A stretch of 64,000 bases of DNA from Pseudodesulfovibrio aespoeensis Aspo-2 (GTDB taxonomy: Bacteria; Desulfobacterota; Desulfovibrionia; Desulfovibrionales; Desulfovibrionaceae). The stretch spans positions 3,534,001-3,598,000 of the forward strand of contig NC_014844.1 of NCBI RefSeq assembly GCF_000176915.2, written 5' to 3'. The notes under the pieces are model-generated. The model was not told the origin of the DNA. It did not search any database and was given only the letters and a program-made list of their open reading frames with translations. Below, piece after piece: positions 50,517 to 59,413 of this stretch (position 1 is its first letter; each line of letters starts with the position of its first letter). The position numbers and the translations under genes were made by a program.

Positions 50517-52481
50517 TCACAGACCCGGTGTCCACCGCTCCAGCCATGCCTGGAACATGAGCAGGTTCCAGAGCCGGTATTGGTTGTCGCGCCTGCCGCT
50601 GGCGTGATCCGCCAGTTGCCGGGCCACCACTCCCTCATTGAACAGCCCCTGTCGCCTGAGCCGGTCCGGGGCCAGCAGCTCGGCAGCCCACGCCTTGAGC
50701 GGCCCGCGCAGCCACCGGTCCAGGGGCACGTCAAACCCGGCCTTGGGCCGGTCCACCAGGGCGCGCGGCACATAGTTGTCCAGCACCCGGCGCAAAATAC
50801 GCTTGCCCTGGCCGCCAGCCACCAGCATGGACACGGGCAGCCGCCACGCGAACTCCGCCACCCGGTGGTCCAGATACGGCGCGCGCGACTCCAGGGACAC
50901 GGCCATGGTGGCCCGGTCCACCTTGTGCAGGATGTCGCCGGGCAGATAGGTCGCGGTGTCCGCATACTGCATCCAGCGGGTAAAATCGCCCAGCTCCGGC
51001 ATGTCGGGCCGGATTCCACGCCCGCCGCCCCCGCCGCCAGCCAGAACCTCCCCCGGCTTGTGCCAAGTGGAGACGAGCCGCCAGTACAGATCCTCGCGGT
51101 CAGCCGCAGGCAGGGCATCGGCCAGCTTGTGCGCCTTGAGCCCCGGCGTGCGGACCCTCGCCAGCCCAGGCACCGCTCTGCCAGCCACCCTGAACAGGGC
51201 GTCATACCCGCCGGGCGACAGGAGCCGCATTGCAGACCCCAGCGCGCCCCTGAGCCCCACGGGCAACCGGCTGACCCGATCCCAGATGGCCGGCCCGCTG
51301 ACGTGGCGGTTGTAGCCCGCAAACAGCTCGTCCCCGCCGTCGCCGGTCAGGCAGACCGTGACATGGCTGCGCGTCAGCCGCGAAACCATGCAGGTGGGCA
51401 GTTGCGAGGCGTCGGAAAACGGCTCGTCATAGATGTTTGGCAGGGCGTCCACCAGCCCCAGCACATCCGCCGGGGTGACGAAAAGCGCGGTGTGCTCGGT
51501 GCCCAGATGGGCGGCCACCCGCGCCGCGTCCGCCGACTCGTCATAATTGGCGTCGGAAAATCCTATGGTGAAGCTTCTGACAGGCCGGGACGACTCCGCC
51601 TGCATCAGGGCCGTGACCAGCGACGAGTCCACCCCGCCGGAAAGCAGCGCCCCCAGCGGCACGTCCGAAACCATCTGCCCGGCCACCGCCCCGCGCAGCA
51701 GCGCCTCAAGCCGGTCCCGCGCCTCGTCCTCGCCGCCCCGGAAGGGATCGGCCAGGGCGCGCTCCACGGTCCGGCGCAGGGTCCAATAGGCCTCGGGCTC
51801 CGGCAGGGCCGCATCGCCGGGTCTGGCCTCCAGCAGATGACCGGGCAGCAGCTTGCGCGCATCCTTATAGATGGATCGCGGCGCAGGCACATATTGGCAG
51901 CGCAGGAACAGGGCCAGGGATTCCATGTCCAGCCCGGCCTCGAACGCCGGATGCGCCCGCAACGCCTTGAGCTCCGAGGCAAAGACAAAAGCACGGCCCG
52001 CCATGCCATAATACAGCGGCTTCTCGCCCATGCGGTCGCGGGCCAGGACCAGCACGCGCTCCGCGCCGTCCCACAGCCCCAAGGCGAACATGCCCACCGC
52101 GCGCCCCAGAGCCGCGCGCACGCCCCATACCTGACACGCAGCCAGCAGCACCTCGGTGTCCGAATCCCCGCGCCATGGCAGATGCGACCCCTCCACCCCA
52201 TCCAGTTCGCGCCGCAGCTCCCGATAATTGTACAACTCGCCGTTGTAGGTCAGCACGAACCGGCCATCCCGGCTGGCCATGGGCTGCGCCCCGGCCTCGG
52301 ACACATCGATGATGGCCAGCCTGCGATGCCCAAGGCCAAGCCCGACCGCCGGGTCCGCATACTCGCCAAACCCGTCCGGGCCGCGATGGGCCAGGGCCAA
52401 AGCCATGCGCCCGGCCAGCCGACGCGCGCCCTGCGCATCGCCCGCCAGGCCAGGGTCCAGAAAACCGATGATTCCACACAT
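50517..52481 (-). CDS. asnB: Asparagine synthetase (glutamine-hydrolysing)
   Basis: 654 residues beginning MCGIIGF, with Cys2 as the glutaminase nucleophile after Met removal. HRGPDGFGEY, GHRRLAIIDVSEAGAQPM and YNGELYNYRELR complete the N-terminal amidotransferase domain; the synthetase P-loop is LSGGVDSSL near 258, with LTGDGGDELFAGYNRH near 360. It transfers glutamine nitrogen to aspartate or, in polysaccharide clusters, to sugar acids. It stands alone here. A Gly-rich insert (VLAGGGGGGRGI) near 470 is unusual. Confidence 0.93.
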   Translation of the reverse strand: MCGIIGFLDPGLAGDAQGARRLAGRMALALAHRGPDGFGEYADPAVGLGLGHRRLAIIDVSEAGAQPMASRDGRFVLTYNGELYNYRELRRELDGVEGSHLPWRGDSDTEVLLAACQVWGVRAALGRAVGMFALGLWDGAERVLVLARDRMGEKPLYYGMAGRAFVFASELKALRAHPAFEAGLDMESLALFLRCQYVPAPRSIYKDARKLLPGHLLEARPGDAALPEPEAYWTLRRTVERALADPFRGGEDEARDRLEALLRGAVAGQMVSDVPLGALLSGGVDSSLVTALMQAESSRPVRSFTIGFSDANYDESADAARVAAHLGTEHTALFVTPADVLGLVDALPNIYDEPFSDASQLPTCMVSRLTRSHVTVCLTGDGGDELFAGYNRHVSGPAIWDRVSRLPVGLRGALGSAMRLLSPGGYDALFRVAGRAVPGLARVRTPGLKAHKLADALPAADREDLYWRLVSTWHKPGEVLAGGGGGGRGIRPDMPELGDFTRWMQYADTATYLPGDILHKVDRATMAVSLESRAPYLDHRVAEFAWRLPVSMLVAGGQGKRILRRVLDNYVPRALVDRPKAGFDVPLDRWLRGPLKAWAAELLAPDRLRRQGLFNEGVVARQLADHASGRRDNQYRLWNLLMFQAWLERWTPGL

Positions 52482-52536
52482 GCCCTGTGTCTATCAGCCC
52501 CCAAGCCACCAGGGCAAATGGTTTTGCCTCCGGCGG

Positions 52537-52599
52537 CCAGGGGGGAAGGGGAGAGGGAAACCCTTTGAAAAGGGTTCTCCCTCTCCCCTTCCCCCCTGG
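52537..52599. repeat. Long GC-rich intergenic hairpin (REP-like)
   Basis: CCAGGGGGGAAGGGGAGAGGG and its complement pair across a short CCCTTT/AAAGGG hairpin, about 28 bp in all with one bulge. It lies 56 bases upstream of asnB. A related purine/pyrimidine-strand stretch follows at about 52790-52835. Such blocks are common between genes in Desulfovibrio-type genomes. Confidence 0.6.
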
Positions 52600-53096
52600 A
52601 CCCCCCATCCCTTGTCCCTTCCCAAACTTTTTGGCGCTCCGCTCCGCGGAGAGGGCGTGGCTGCGCGCAAAGGCAACCTTTTTCACTTTTTGACAAGAAG
52701 AGGATCGTCTTATGCGCACGGCAGGCCCCTACGCCGCCATCAAGTCCTTCCTTTGCCCTGCACCCTTCCAGGCGGCGTAGAACCAACAAGTTTTGAAAAG
52801 GGGGTCCGGGGGGAAAACTTTTTCCAAAAAGACCCACCGCGTATTCAAGAAGTGAGTCCCTACCGTGTTATCCTAACATGGCGGGGACTTACTTCTGGTG
52901 ATTCTCGGCGATTGCAGACGATTTCTGGTGATTTTGGAACGAAATCAACACATTTTTTCACACACGCCCAGAAAGAATAGTCTTTATATTTGAATAGTTT
53001 ATAGCAAAAAAACCAAGCCGCGTCAACATGAGTATAGCGCTGGCTTCCAGAATACTTCGCGTGTCTGCAGCATGCTAGAGCCCCGGTCCACAACCA
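52600..53096. other. Non-coding stretch between asnB and the 120-bp repeat
   Basis: About 500 bases with no supported gene. It contains a C-rich run (52590-52620), a GGGGGTCCGGGGGG tract with A-rich flanks (52798-52815), and two TTCTGGTGATT repeats near 52890 and 52924, then AT-rich DNA. It looks like a junction between core DNA and the second mobile region. Confidence 0.4.
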
Positions 53097-53216
53097 TTCC
53101 GAAGAGAAGACTCGGAACGTCTTGTTTTTCGGCAGAGCGGCAATGATTTGATTTTATTTGTCTATTTTGTTTCGGCGTGTCCTTTGTGCATGAAGAATGA
53201 CCTAGCATTTTGACCC
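53097..53216. repeat. 120-bp dispersed repeat, copy B
   Basis: The partner of 16562-16681, aligned end to end without gaps. The left hairpin is kept in altered form (AAGAC...GTCTT here, GAAGAG...CTCTTC in copy A), which suggests pairing is conserved although bases are not. The right end TGAAGAATGACCTAGCATTTTGACCC is nearly identical in both. Confidence 0.65.
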
Positions 53217-53402
53217 GGCTTCAGCAAGGGGGCTGTTTTGAGTTGGCATTATCCTCAGGCTGTGATGAGGTATCAGGATTGCCCTGGAAAGGCGGCATAG
53301 CCCATGAATCTGTCTACCAAAAAATCGTCGCCCAGTGGCCCGAAGAGCCGAGGTCACTTCTCCTCAAAAACAGAGCCTTGGCTCTGTCGCCTTGCCCCTC
53401 CC

Positions 53403-56400
53403 TCACGATAGGGGGATTTCTTGTGCTATCTGACTCCACCCATGATCAAATGTAAATGTTTTTGCACGTGAGGCTGGGTCTTGGATTCGAAGGATGCGCG
53501 TTTTCTCATGGTTTGTCGCGTACTCGACCACGTACAGCCAATACGCCATTCCGCATTCGCGTGCAAAGTTAAACTGGGTGCGCGAAAGCCCAACCGGGTG
53601 GTCTGCTAGGCTTCCTGTCATTGACTTTACCTCAACCCAACGGATTGGCTCGCCATCGCTGCCGATTTCATAAAGATCGAATCCGGGATTGCCTGGAGGT
53701 GTTCGGCGAAGCGCAGGCTCGATCTGGATGATTTGTTCGATGGCCTGTTCCTCAATCTTCATGCGCATCGCATGATCGAGTCCATCTGGGTCAGCGGGCT
53801 CCGCGTCTGGATGAGCACCCACATATGAAATAAAGGGATGTCCACCGGCGTGACCGGATGACCTGCTTCCGCCATTGCCTCTCGCATTCCGGTCTTTCTC
53901 CCCAACGCTGTCGCCTGCGGGCCTTGATTCGCCACGAGTATGTCTGTCAGCTTTACTCTGTCCTGTTGCTGCGTCGTCGCCCCCGACCGGACCATGCGTT
54001 CCGCGCCCAGTTGAACGATTCTTTGAATTCTCGTCGCCATTACTGCCGAACGTTTTGGCCAGGTCGTCAGCTTCACCGGCTCCAAAATTACCAGTGCTGT
54101 CAACATCCTCCTCGTAGGGTGTCACAGTCCCTTGGTTATCTTCTTCGTTCTCGCCATCTGTTTCACCTGATGGCTGACTGATGCCGAGGCGAGACGCCAA
54201 GTCAGAAACGTTGGTGAGGCCATGCTTCTTCAGCAGGTCAAGCACCGCAGGGTCTATGCCGGCCTCTTTTGCGAGTTGATCAATAATTGGAGGCTTGAAG
54301 GGGATTTTGGACAACAGAAATGAGTTGGGCTTCCACCCGAGAAAGTCAAATACGACTGATTCAGACAGCTGCAACTCTGCAGCTGCATCAGGCACCCATC
54401 GTTCCGAGTTCAATTGACGTATGAAGGCGGCGGGGAACTCTTTTTGGTAGTTTCCATAATGTGTCCATGTGTATTTGCCTTCAAAGAGGCCTTCCCCACG
54501 TCGTTCTGCAAGGTCTCCGAGACTCTCCCAAATAAGCAGTGCCCGGTGGACACGCTCTTCCCTCGCCAATGTCGGCATCGTTTTCAACAACGCGTCGAAG
54601 CCTTGGAGATTCCAATCTGTAACGCGGTCATTGATGCGAGATGTGTCTTCATGTCCAGCTTGCCGTCGGAGTTCTTGGCGCTCCTCCCGAGTCAATGAGT
54701 TAGGTGCTTCAACCGGGCGGGGGTAACGAAGCGCGCCACAAGCCTCAAGCAACTCGCGTATGTTTTCCCCTCGCAGGCAGAAATATGAATCGTCGACAAT
54801 CTGAATGCCAGGCACACCTGCAAAAAGTTGCTTCAACCGTTCCGTGGCGAGGTAGGTTTCACTCGGCTTGCCATACCCTTCTGACCTTACACTGCCGACC
54901 TCTACGATTTTCACGAAAGCGGTTTCTCGCAGTCCGGAGAGAAGCTTCTGCCTCTGGGCCTTGGAATCCGTTTCGAAGGCAGCAAGGATGCGCTCAATGT
55001 CAGTGACATACTCCGTGTCGCCGACGACCACCTCCGATTGGTCATATTTTGGCTTCACATTCCAGATGATATCATCAACCAAGTCTGGTTCTGTGATTCC
55101 CAGCGAAAGCAAAAAATTCCGCGACTCCATCGTGGAGCAGACCGCATTGCGAATCGTCGGAAAACCTGTTTCTGAGCCACTGGGCAAGAAGGCTGTCGGT
55201 TTGCCATTCTCCCTCGCAACGATGTGGCTGCCATCGGCAAGACGGAGCAGGGGGATTGTGTCGAGGTATCGCCGTAACGCGGTTTCTTGTTCGCTCAAGA
55301 ACTGGTACAATAGCACGATCCATTCGTCAGCCTGAGCCTCCAAGAACTCTCGGCTGAGGCGTGAGACGATTTTTGCTGGCGTGACTTCTTCAATTTCGAG
55401 TTCGCGCATGAGATATTTGCGAATTTCTGGCGCTTTGTCCTCCGTGATGTCACCGGAGAGCCAAGCAGCACCTTCTATGTCGAAAAGCACAGCCACATGC
55501 CCAGGTGAAAACAATTCGCGAAGTTCTTGGGTTCGAGCTAGCTTTGCCTGCCCCGCTGCCACGTACCCCCCTCCGAACCGGGGGAGCAGCGCCTCATCAA
55601 GGAATGCTTGTCGAACAGCCTCAAAAAATGGGGCGAACATCGAGTCTTTGAACCCTTGTCGGTCGAGGGGGAGGCATCGTAAAGTGGAGGTGTCTAGCAT
55701 CGACTTCTCACGAAACCATCTTATTGCATCAACCACAAGGGCTGCGGTTTCCTCAACCAAGTGCTGATTCCAAGGTTCGCCTTGCCGGATGTTGTCCCTG
55801 CTGGGCGTCGTCAGGTAAGGCCCTTGCACCAGAAAACCCAAATTGGTCGACACCACGGTTGGGAAAAAAACGACCAGAGGCGAAGTCGGCACTGGCCGCA
55901 CCGACCATTGGCCGGGCTCGTCACCGTCAGCCTCGACGGAGAAGGCCACTTCAACACTGCCCCCCATTGCGCCATCAGCAAGAAAGACATCTCGCCGGAA
56001 TACGATCCAATTTTGGTCAACGTCAGCTTGGCCGCTCTCCTGGCCGATCACGGTGATTTTCTGGACGTCCGGCGCGAGGAAAGTCGGTTGACTGCGCAGG
56101 TAGATTCCCGAGGCCCCTCCGGGGGCATTCCAGGATATTTCATTGATGTGCCGCAAAAAGAGCAAAGAGCTTGGCCCAAGGCGTTTGAATCCTTCAGTGA
56201 TTTCATGCAGCGCAGTCGTGTCTTCTGGCTTCAGCGGCAATATGATCCGTGTCTCTTCCGGCTTGAGCTCCAACCGGTCTGCGCGCCTTGGTTGCACATA
56301 GTTTTCGACGGTGAAGTCCTCCAGACCGGAGTGGATTTCTGGACGGTCAGTGAATGTGTAAACGGATTTGAAGCCAATGCCAAAGCGGCCAACGGATGAC

Positions 56401-56759
56401 CTGTCTTTGGTGCTTTCCGCAATGCCACAAACGCCACGGACGTCTGCTTCATTAAATGATGCCCCGAAATGTGACAAGGTCAGGCTTTCCGATGTCAAAT
56501 CAAAGGTGATACCCCTAGTACCATCCCAGGTGCCTCGTCGGCCGAGGGCATCCTCCGCATTTTGAAGGAGCTCAAAGATGAAGTGTGTGCGATCATCGTA
56601 GCGGTCCGCCAGCAGAATCCGCCCGTATCGGGCGATGTCCGTGCCGTAAAGCTCACGATTTTTCTCACGAATAGCCTCGTAGTTGGATGTCACTGTCGAT
56701 TCTCCGACTTGCGGTTTGATGTGCTCTTCTGTGTCCACGTCAAAGTCCGTTACCACCAT
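53403..56759 (-). CDS. Sacsin/NO VEIN-type GHKL ATPase fused to DUF3883 nuclease-like domain
   Basis: 1118 residues. The N-terminal GHKL ATPase has the N box FELLQNAEDA (62-71, Asn67 and Asp70), a G1-like HFGASF (97-102) and G2 GRFGIGFKSV (124-133), in the arrangement of sacsin and plant NO VEIN proteins. A long helical region follows to about 870, then a charged Gly/Asp/Ser linker (about 880-1000). The C-terminal DUF3883 domain has GFDL from 1026 and EVK at 1043-1045, a PD-(D/E)XK-like nuclease core. Large fusions of this kind are common in defence islands. It is alone in a recombinase-linked region; a role in phage defence is inference. Confidence 0.85.
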   Translation of the reverse strand: MVVTDFDVDTEEHIKPQVGESTVTSNYEAIREKNRELYGTDIARYGRILLADRYDDRTHFIFELLQNAEDALGRRGTWDGTRGITFDLTSESLTLSHFGASFNEADVRGVCGIAESTKDRSSVGRFGIGFKSVYTFTDRPEIHSGLEDFTVENYVQPRRADRLELKPEETRIILPLKPEDTTALHEITEGFKRLGPSSLLFLRHINEISWNAPGGASGIYLRSQPTFLAPDVQKITVIGQESGQADVDQNWIVFRRDVFLADGAMGGSVEVAFSVEADGDEPGQWSVRPVPTSPLVVFFPTVVSTNLGFLVQGPYLTTPSRDNIRQGEPWNQHLVEETAALVVDAIRWFREKSMLDTSTLRCLPLDRQGFKDSMFAPFFEAVRQAFLDEALLPRFGGGYVAAGQAKLARTQELRELFSPGHVAVLFDIEGAAWLSGDITEDKAPEIRKYLMRELEIEEVTPAKIVSRLSREFLEAQADEWIVLLYQFLSEQETALRRYLDTIPLLRLADGSHIVARENGKPTAFLPSGSETGFPTIRNAVCSTMESRNFLLSLGITEPDLVDDIIWNVKPKYDQSEVVVGDTEYVTDIERILAAFETDSKAQRQKLLSGLRETAFVKIVEVGSVRSEGYGKPSETYLATERLKQLFAGVPGIQIVDDSYFCLRGENIRELLEACGALRYPRPVEAPNSLTREERQELRRQAGHEDTSRINDRVTDWNLQGFDALLKTMPTLAREERVHRALLIWESLGDLAERRGEGLFEGKYTWTHYGNYQKEFPAAFIRQLNSERWVPDAAAELQLSESVVFDFLGWKPNSFLLSKIPFKPPIIDQLAKEAGIDPAVLDLLKKHGLTNVSDLASRLGISQPSGETDGENEEDNQGTVTPYEEDVDSTGNFGAGEADDLAKTFGSNGDENSKNRSTGRGTHGPVGGDDAATGQSKADRHTRGESRPAGDSVGEKDRNARGNGGSRSSGHAGGHPFISYVGAHPDAEPADPDGLDHAMRMKIEEQAIEQIIQIEPALRRTPPGNPGFDLYEIGSDGEPIRWVEVKSMTGSLADHPVGLSRTQFNFARECGMAYWLYVVEYATNHEKTRILRIQDPASRAKTFTFDHGWSQIAQEIPLS

Positions 56760-57661
56760 ACTGACTGGCCTTTATAAACGCCAGCGAATCAATCAGAGTT
56801 GTTACAAATCTTCCACGTGTACGCGGGGGGGATAATCCCGGGCCTAGAGCTCGCTCATCCCATTACCTCAAACTTGGTTAGCTAGGCGAAATCGCAAACT
56901 ACAATCAATTTTTATAAACCAACTAGTTGATTTATGTGCAGCCGATTACGATCGAGCATGGCATCAATCCCTTGAGCTGGAACCGCCTCCGCCATCCCTC
57001 TCGCCGTCGCCTGCGTGGATGACGACGTAAGCAAAGCCGAGATGGCAAGGCCGACCGGCCAGAGCCGGTCGCCCGAATGGCCTGGCCTTGCTGTCTCGGC
57101 TGCTTGCGTCACGCTCGCGGATAAATCGGCGGGAGGGGCAAATATCCTTTTGCCGGAGCTTGCGCGTTGGTCTGGGGGCGTCATATGGTGGGGTATATCC
57201 GTTGGATAAGTCGGTCACCAAAAGGAGGTATGACGCAACCAAGGCGCGTTCATAAGTTTTGACGAAGTCTAAACTGATGAACGCTTATAGTGGCACTAAC
57301 ATGCCGTAACACCAAGCACTTCGCTGCCGTTCATTTCCAAACGGCACAGTTTCACATCCAAACGCCAGGCTGAAGCACAGCACCCCCGCCGGACAAACGG
57401 TAGATGTCTATAAATCTGCCGTTGTCGAAATTCCCCCACGGCCACCGCTTTATGCGCAGGACGAACGAGCCTGCGTGGTGGCAACCCTTATTGAATGGAT
57501 TCTCAGGATTTTTCCTTCTGTGGGAAACGGACATTGATTTGTCCCGTGTCGGTTGTTGTGTGGCGCACTTGCGCCATAGGCAGGTCATTTCCCGGCAAAC
57601 GGGGAAGGTCCGACCTGCTTTGTCCCGGGACGTTGCCCCGAACTTCAGGAAGGAGATCCAT
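56760..57661. other. Non-coding stretch before the first recombinase
   Basis: About 900 bases with no gene I can support. It carries a CTGGC...GCCAG inverted repeat at the start of the ATPase gene (which includes a TATAAA on the minus strand), a long inverted repeat listed next, and the leader of the recombinase. It may contain the attachment or transfer sites of the region. Confidence 0.4.
57021..57111. repeat. Long compound inverted repeat
   Basis: GCCGAGATGGCAAGGCC (57036-57052) pairs with GGCCTTGCTGTCTCGGC (57084-57100) at 15 of 17 positions, extended outside by GACG...GTC and GCAA...TTGC, and encloses an inner GACCGGC/GCCGGTC hairpin. As single-stranded DNA or RNA it would fold strongly. 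It could be a recombination or transfer site or a decayed repeat. Confidence 0.5.
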
Positions 57662-58618
57662 ATGAAATCCATCAGTCTGGTACTGGGCGCGAACAGGGCA
57701 ACCCTGTCCGGTCCGCGCTCGAAGCAACACAGGGTCCGTCAGAATGCCCGAGCCTTTGCCAATCGGCTTCGCCGTGCGGGGTTCGGGGTTCGCAAATGGA
57801 CCAACATCACGAACAAGCATTTTGCTGCGGTTGCCAGGCAAATGAAAGACGAAGGCAGGGGTGACGGGCGAATCGCCGAAGTGTTTTCGGCGGCCCGTGA
57901 CCTTTGCAAGGCCTACGGGAATATCAGCATTAGCCCGACCAATGATGTGTTTGACGTCCGGCGGGGCAGCATTGCCAACGCCAATAGCAAAGCGGTTGCC
58001 CCCGCCTTCGTGCAGGGGGCAATCGACAAGCTGGAAAACGAGCTTGGCTATGAATCTGGTCCTCGGTGTGCCGCCCAAATCCGCCTGCAATGGGAACTGG
58101 GGCTCCGCCGCGAAGAATCGGCGAAAGTCGATCTGGTCGCGGACTGGGACAGGGAAGGCCGCAGCCTGCTCATCCAGTATGGGACGAAAGGGGGACGGCC
58201 GAGGACGCTGACCAATCTGTCTGACAAGCAGCAGGAGGCCTTGGAAAGGGCGCTGCCTTGGGTCAGCCAATCCGACAGGGCGGGGATTCATAATCTCATG
58301 CCTGAAGGGATGGGCGACAAGTGGCAGGAAAAGTTGTCCTATGCGGCCAGACTGTGCGGTTTCACCAAGAAGGATAGCGGGTGGACCCTGCACAGCAACC
58401 GCCATGAACGGTTCCACCACATGTACGTCGAGCACACGGGCTATCAGCCGCCCAACCAGCACGAATCCGTGGAAGCCTTCCAGAAGGCCGCACATGACAT
58501 GGCTGGGGACGAATGGCCCAGGCTCGACGCCGAAGCCCGTGACGACATCGAAGTGACCGCAGGACATTCCGCAGGAAGGCGGGATGTGTCCGATGCCTAT
58601 CTTGGCAGCAGTCAGTGA
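57662..58618 (+). CDS. Tyrosine recombinase / phage integrase-like protein (first)
   Basis: 318 residues from ATG 57662, preceded by AAGGAG. The catalytic domain shows Arg in GLRREESAKVDL near 158, GTKGGRPR with the Lys, HSNRHERFHHMYVEH near 250 for His-X-X-Arg, GHSAGRRDVSDAYLG near the end with the second His and the nucleophile Tyr. The N-terminal part is an integrase SAM-like DNA-binding domain. It is of the integron/phage integrase_1-like group and differs from the second recombinase. It likely moves this region; a terminator hairpin follows the stop. Confidence 0.85.
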   Translation: MKSISLVLGANRATLSGPRSKQHRVRQNARAFANRLRRAGFGVRKWTNITNKHFAAVARQMKDEGRGDGRIAEVFSAARDLCKAYGNISISPTNDVFDVRRGSIANANSKAVAPAFVQGAIDKLENELGYESGPRCAAQIRLQWELGLRREESAKVDLVADWDREGRSLLIQYGTKGGRPRTLTNLSDKQQEALERALPWVSQSDRAGIHNLMPEGMGDKWQEKLSYAARLCGFTKKDSGWTLHSNRHERFHHMYVEHTGYQPPNQHESVEAFQKAAHDMAGDEWPRLDAEARDDIEVTAGHSAGRRDVSDAYLGSSQ

Positions 58619-58621
58619 CAG

Positions 58622-58645
58622 GACCCCGCTTCGGCGGGGTTTCCT
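58622..58645 (+). terminator. Terminator after the first recombinase
   Basis: ACCCCGC and GCGGGGT form a stem with a TTCG loop, followed by TTTCCTC. Confidence 0.75.
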
Positions 58646-58656
58646 CTTATGCGTGA

Positions 58657-58708
58657 GGTTCCATGGAGGAGACACGTCGCCTGGGCGATGTGTCTCCTCC
58701 ATGGAACC
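58657..58708. repeat. 25-bp near-perfect hairpin
   Basis: Arms GGTTCCATGGAGGAGACAC and GTGTCTCCTCCATGGAACC (19 bp, perfect) continue inward as GTCGCC/GGCGAT with one wobble, leaving a 2-base loop: 25 bp in all. It begins 38 bases after the recombinase stop. Nothing in a normal terminator needs this length, and there is no T run after it. Confidence 0.75.
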
Positions 58709-58751
58709 GTCCTTCCCTCCAGTCGGCTTGGGGCCGACAGGAGGGAAGGAC
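58709..58751. repeat. Second long hairpin, adjacent to the first
   Basis: GTCCTTCCCTCC and GGAGGGAAGGAC (12 bp) enclose GTCGGC/GCCGAC with a short loop, an 18-bp stem starting at the base after the previous hairpin ends. The rest of the space to 59077 contains no gene I can support. Confidence 0.7.
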
Positions 58752-59077
58752 TATCGCCAAATGAGGCCCGTTACCTGGGAACGAATTTCGATTTTTCCAG
58801 ATGGGGTCGTGAAACGCAGCGGTTTGAATTGACTCGTTCATTCAATCAGGCAGCGCTCTGGCATCTGGCCGATGGTCTCGTTGCCTGCACCAAAAATGGT
58901 GCTCGAGAACGTGGAGGTCCGAGGGCCATCCGGAAAATGTCACTTTCTGAAATTTTCCCCCTTGCCGAGCTTGCGTTTTCATATTCCGGGAGTGTCAAAC
59001 TGACCTGTGGGGCGACAATCCATGTCGGCTCACGGCGGACAGGGCGGGAGATTTAAGGACAAGACCGGGGAAGAATC

Positions 59078-59413
59078 GTGGGCTTTGACAACGAAGCGAA
59101 ACCGAGCATACTCACCGTAAAGGATGTCGCAGACTATCTGGGCAAAAGCGTGGACTGGGTCTACGACCATGCCGAAGACATCGGCGGCGTCAAACGCGGT
59201 GGGTCATGGTTCTTCCCTTCCCGGAGGGACATTTATGACCATCTATTCCAAAGCCGGAAAAGGGTTCCGGTACGACTTCATGGTGAAGGGCAAGCGCTAC
59301 ACCAAGGCGTGGTTTCGGACAAAACGCGAAGCGCAGGCGGCGCAGGCGCAAAGAAAAAAGGAGGTGGCGAAGGCAGACAAGATGGCCGAAAGGAACGACA
59401 TGGGCTTGCTTGA
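59078..59413 (+). CDS. Excisionase-like helix-turn-helix protein, overlapping the second recombinase
   Basis: 111 residues from GTG 59078. The first 55 residues (SILTVKDVADYLGKSVDWVYDHAEDIGGVKRGGSWFFPSRRDIYDHLF) match the MerR/HTH_17 fold of excisionases. The rest, which overlaps the recombinase gene by 179 bases in another frame, has no fold and looks like read-through, so the protein may effectively be the first half. The GTG lacks a strong ribosome-binding site. Xis proteins bend DNA to direct integrase toward excision. Confidence 0.65.
   Translation: MGFDNEAKPSILTVKDVADYLGKSVDWVYDHAEDIGGVKRGGSWFFPSRRDIYDHLFQSRKRVPVRLHGEGQALHQGVVSDKTRSAGGAGAKKKGGGEGRQDGRKERHGLA

Noticed and set aside
50355-52568. 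737-codon frame antisense to asnB
   Set aside because: Arg/Gln/Pro-rich shadow; the asparagine synthetase motifs are complete on the other strand.
58649-59056. Possible 135-codon gene between the recombinases
   Set aside because: Its first third lies inside the long hairpins and it has no ribosome-binding site or known domain.
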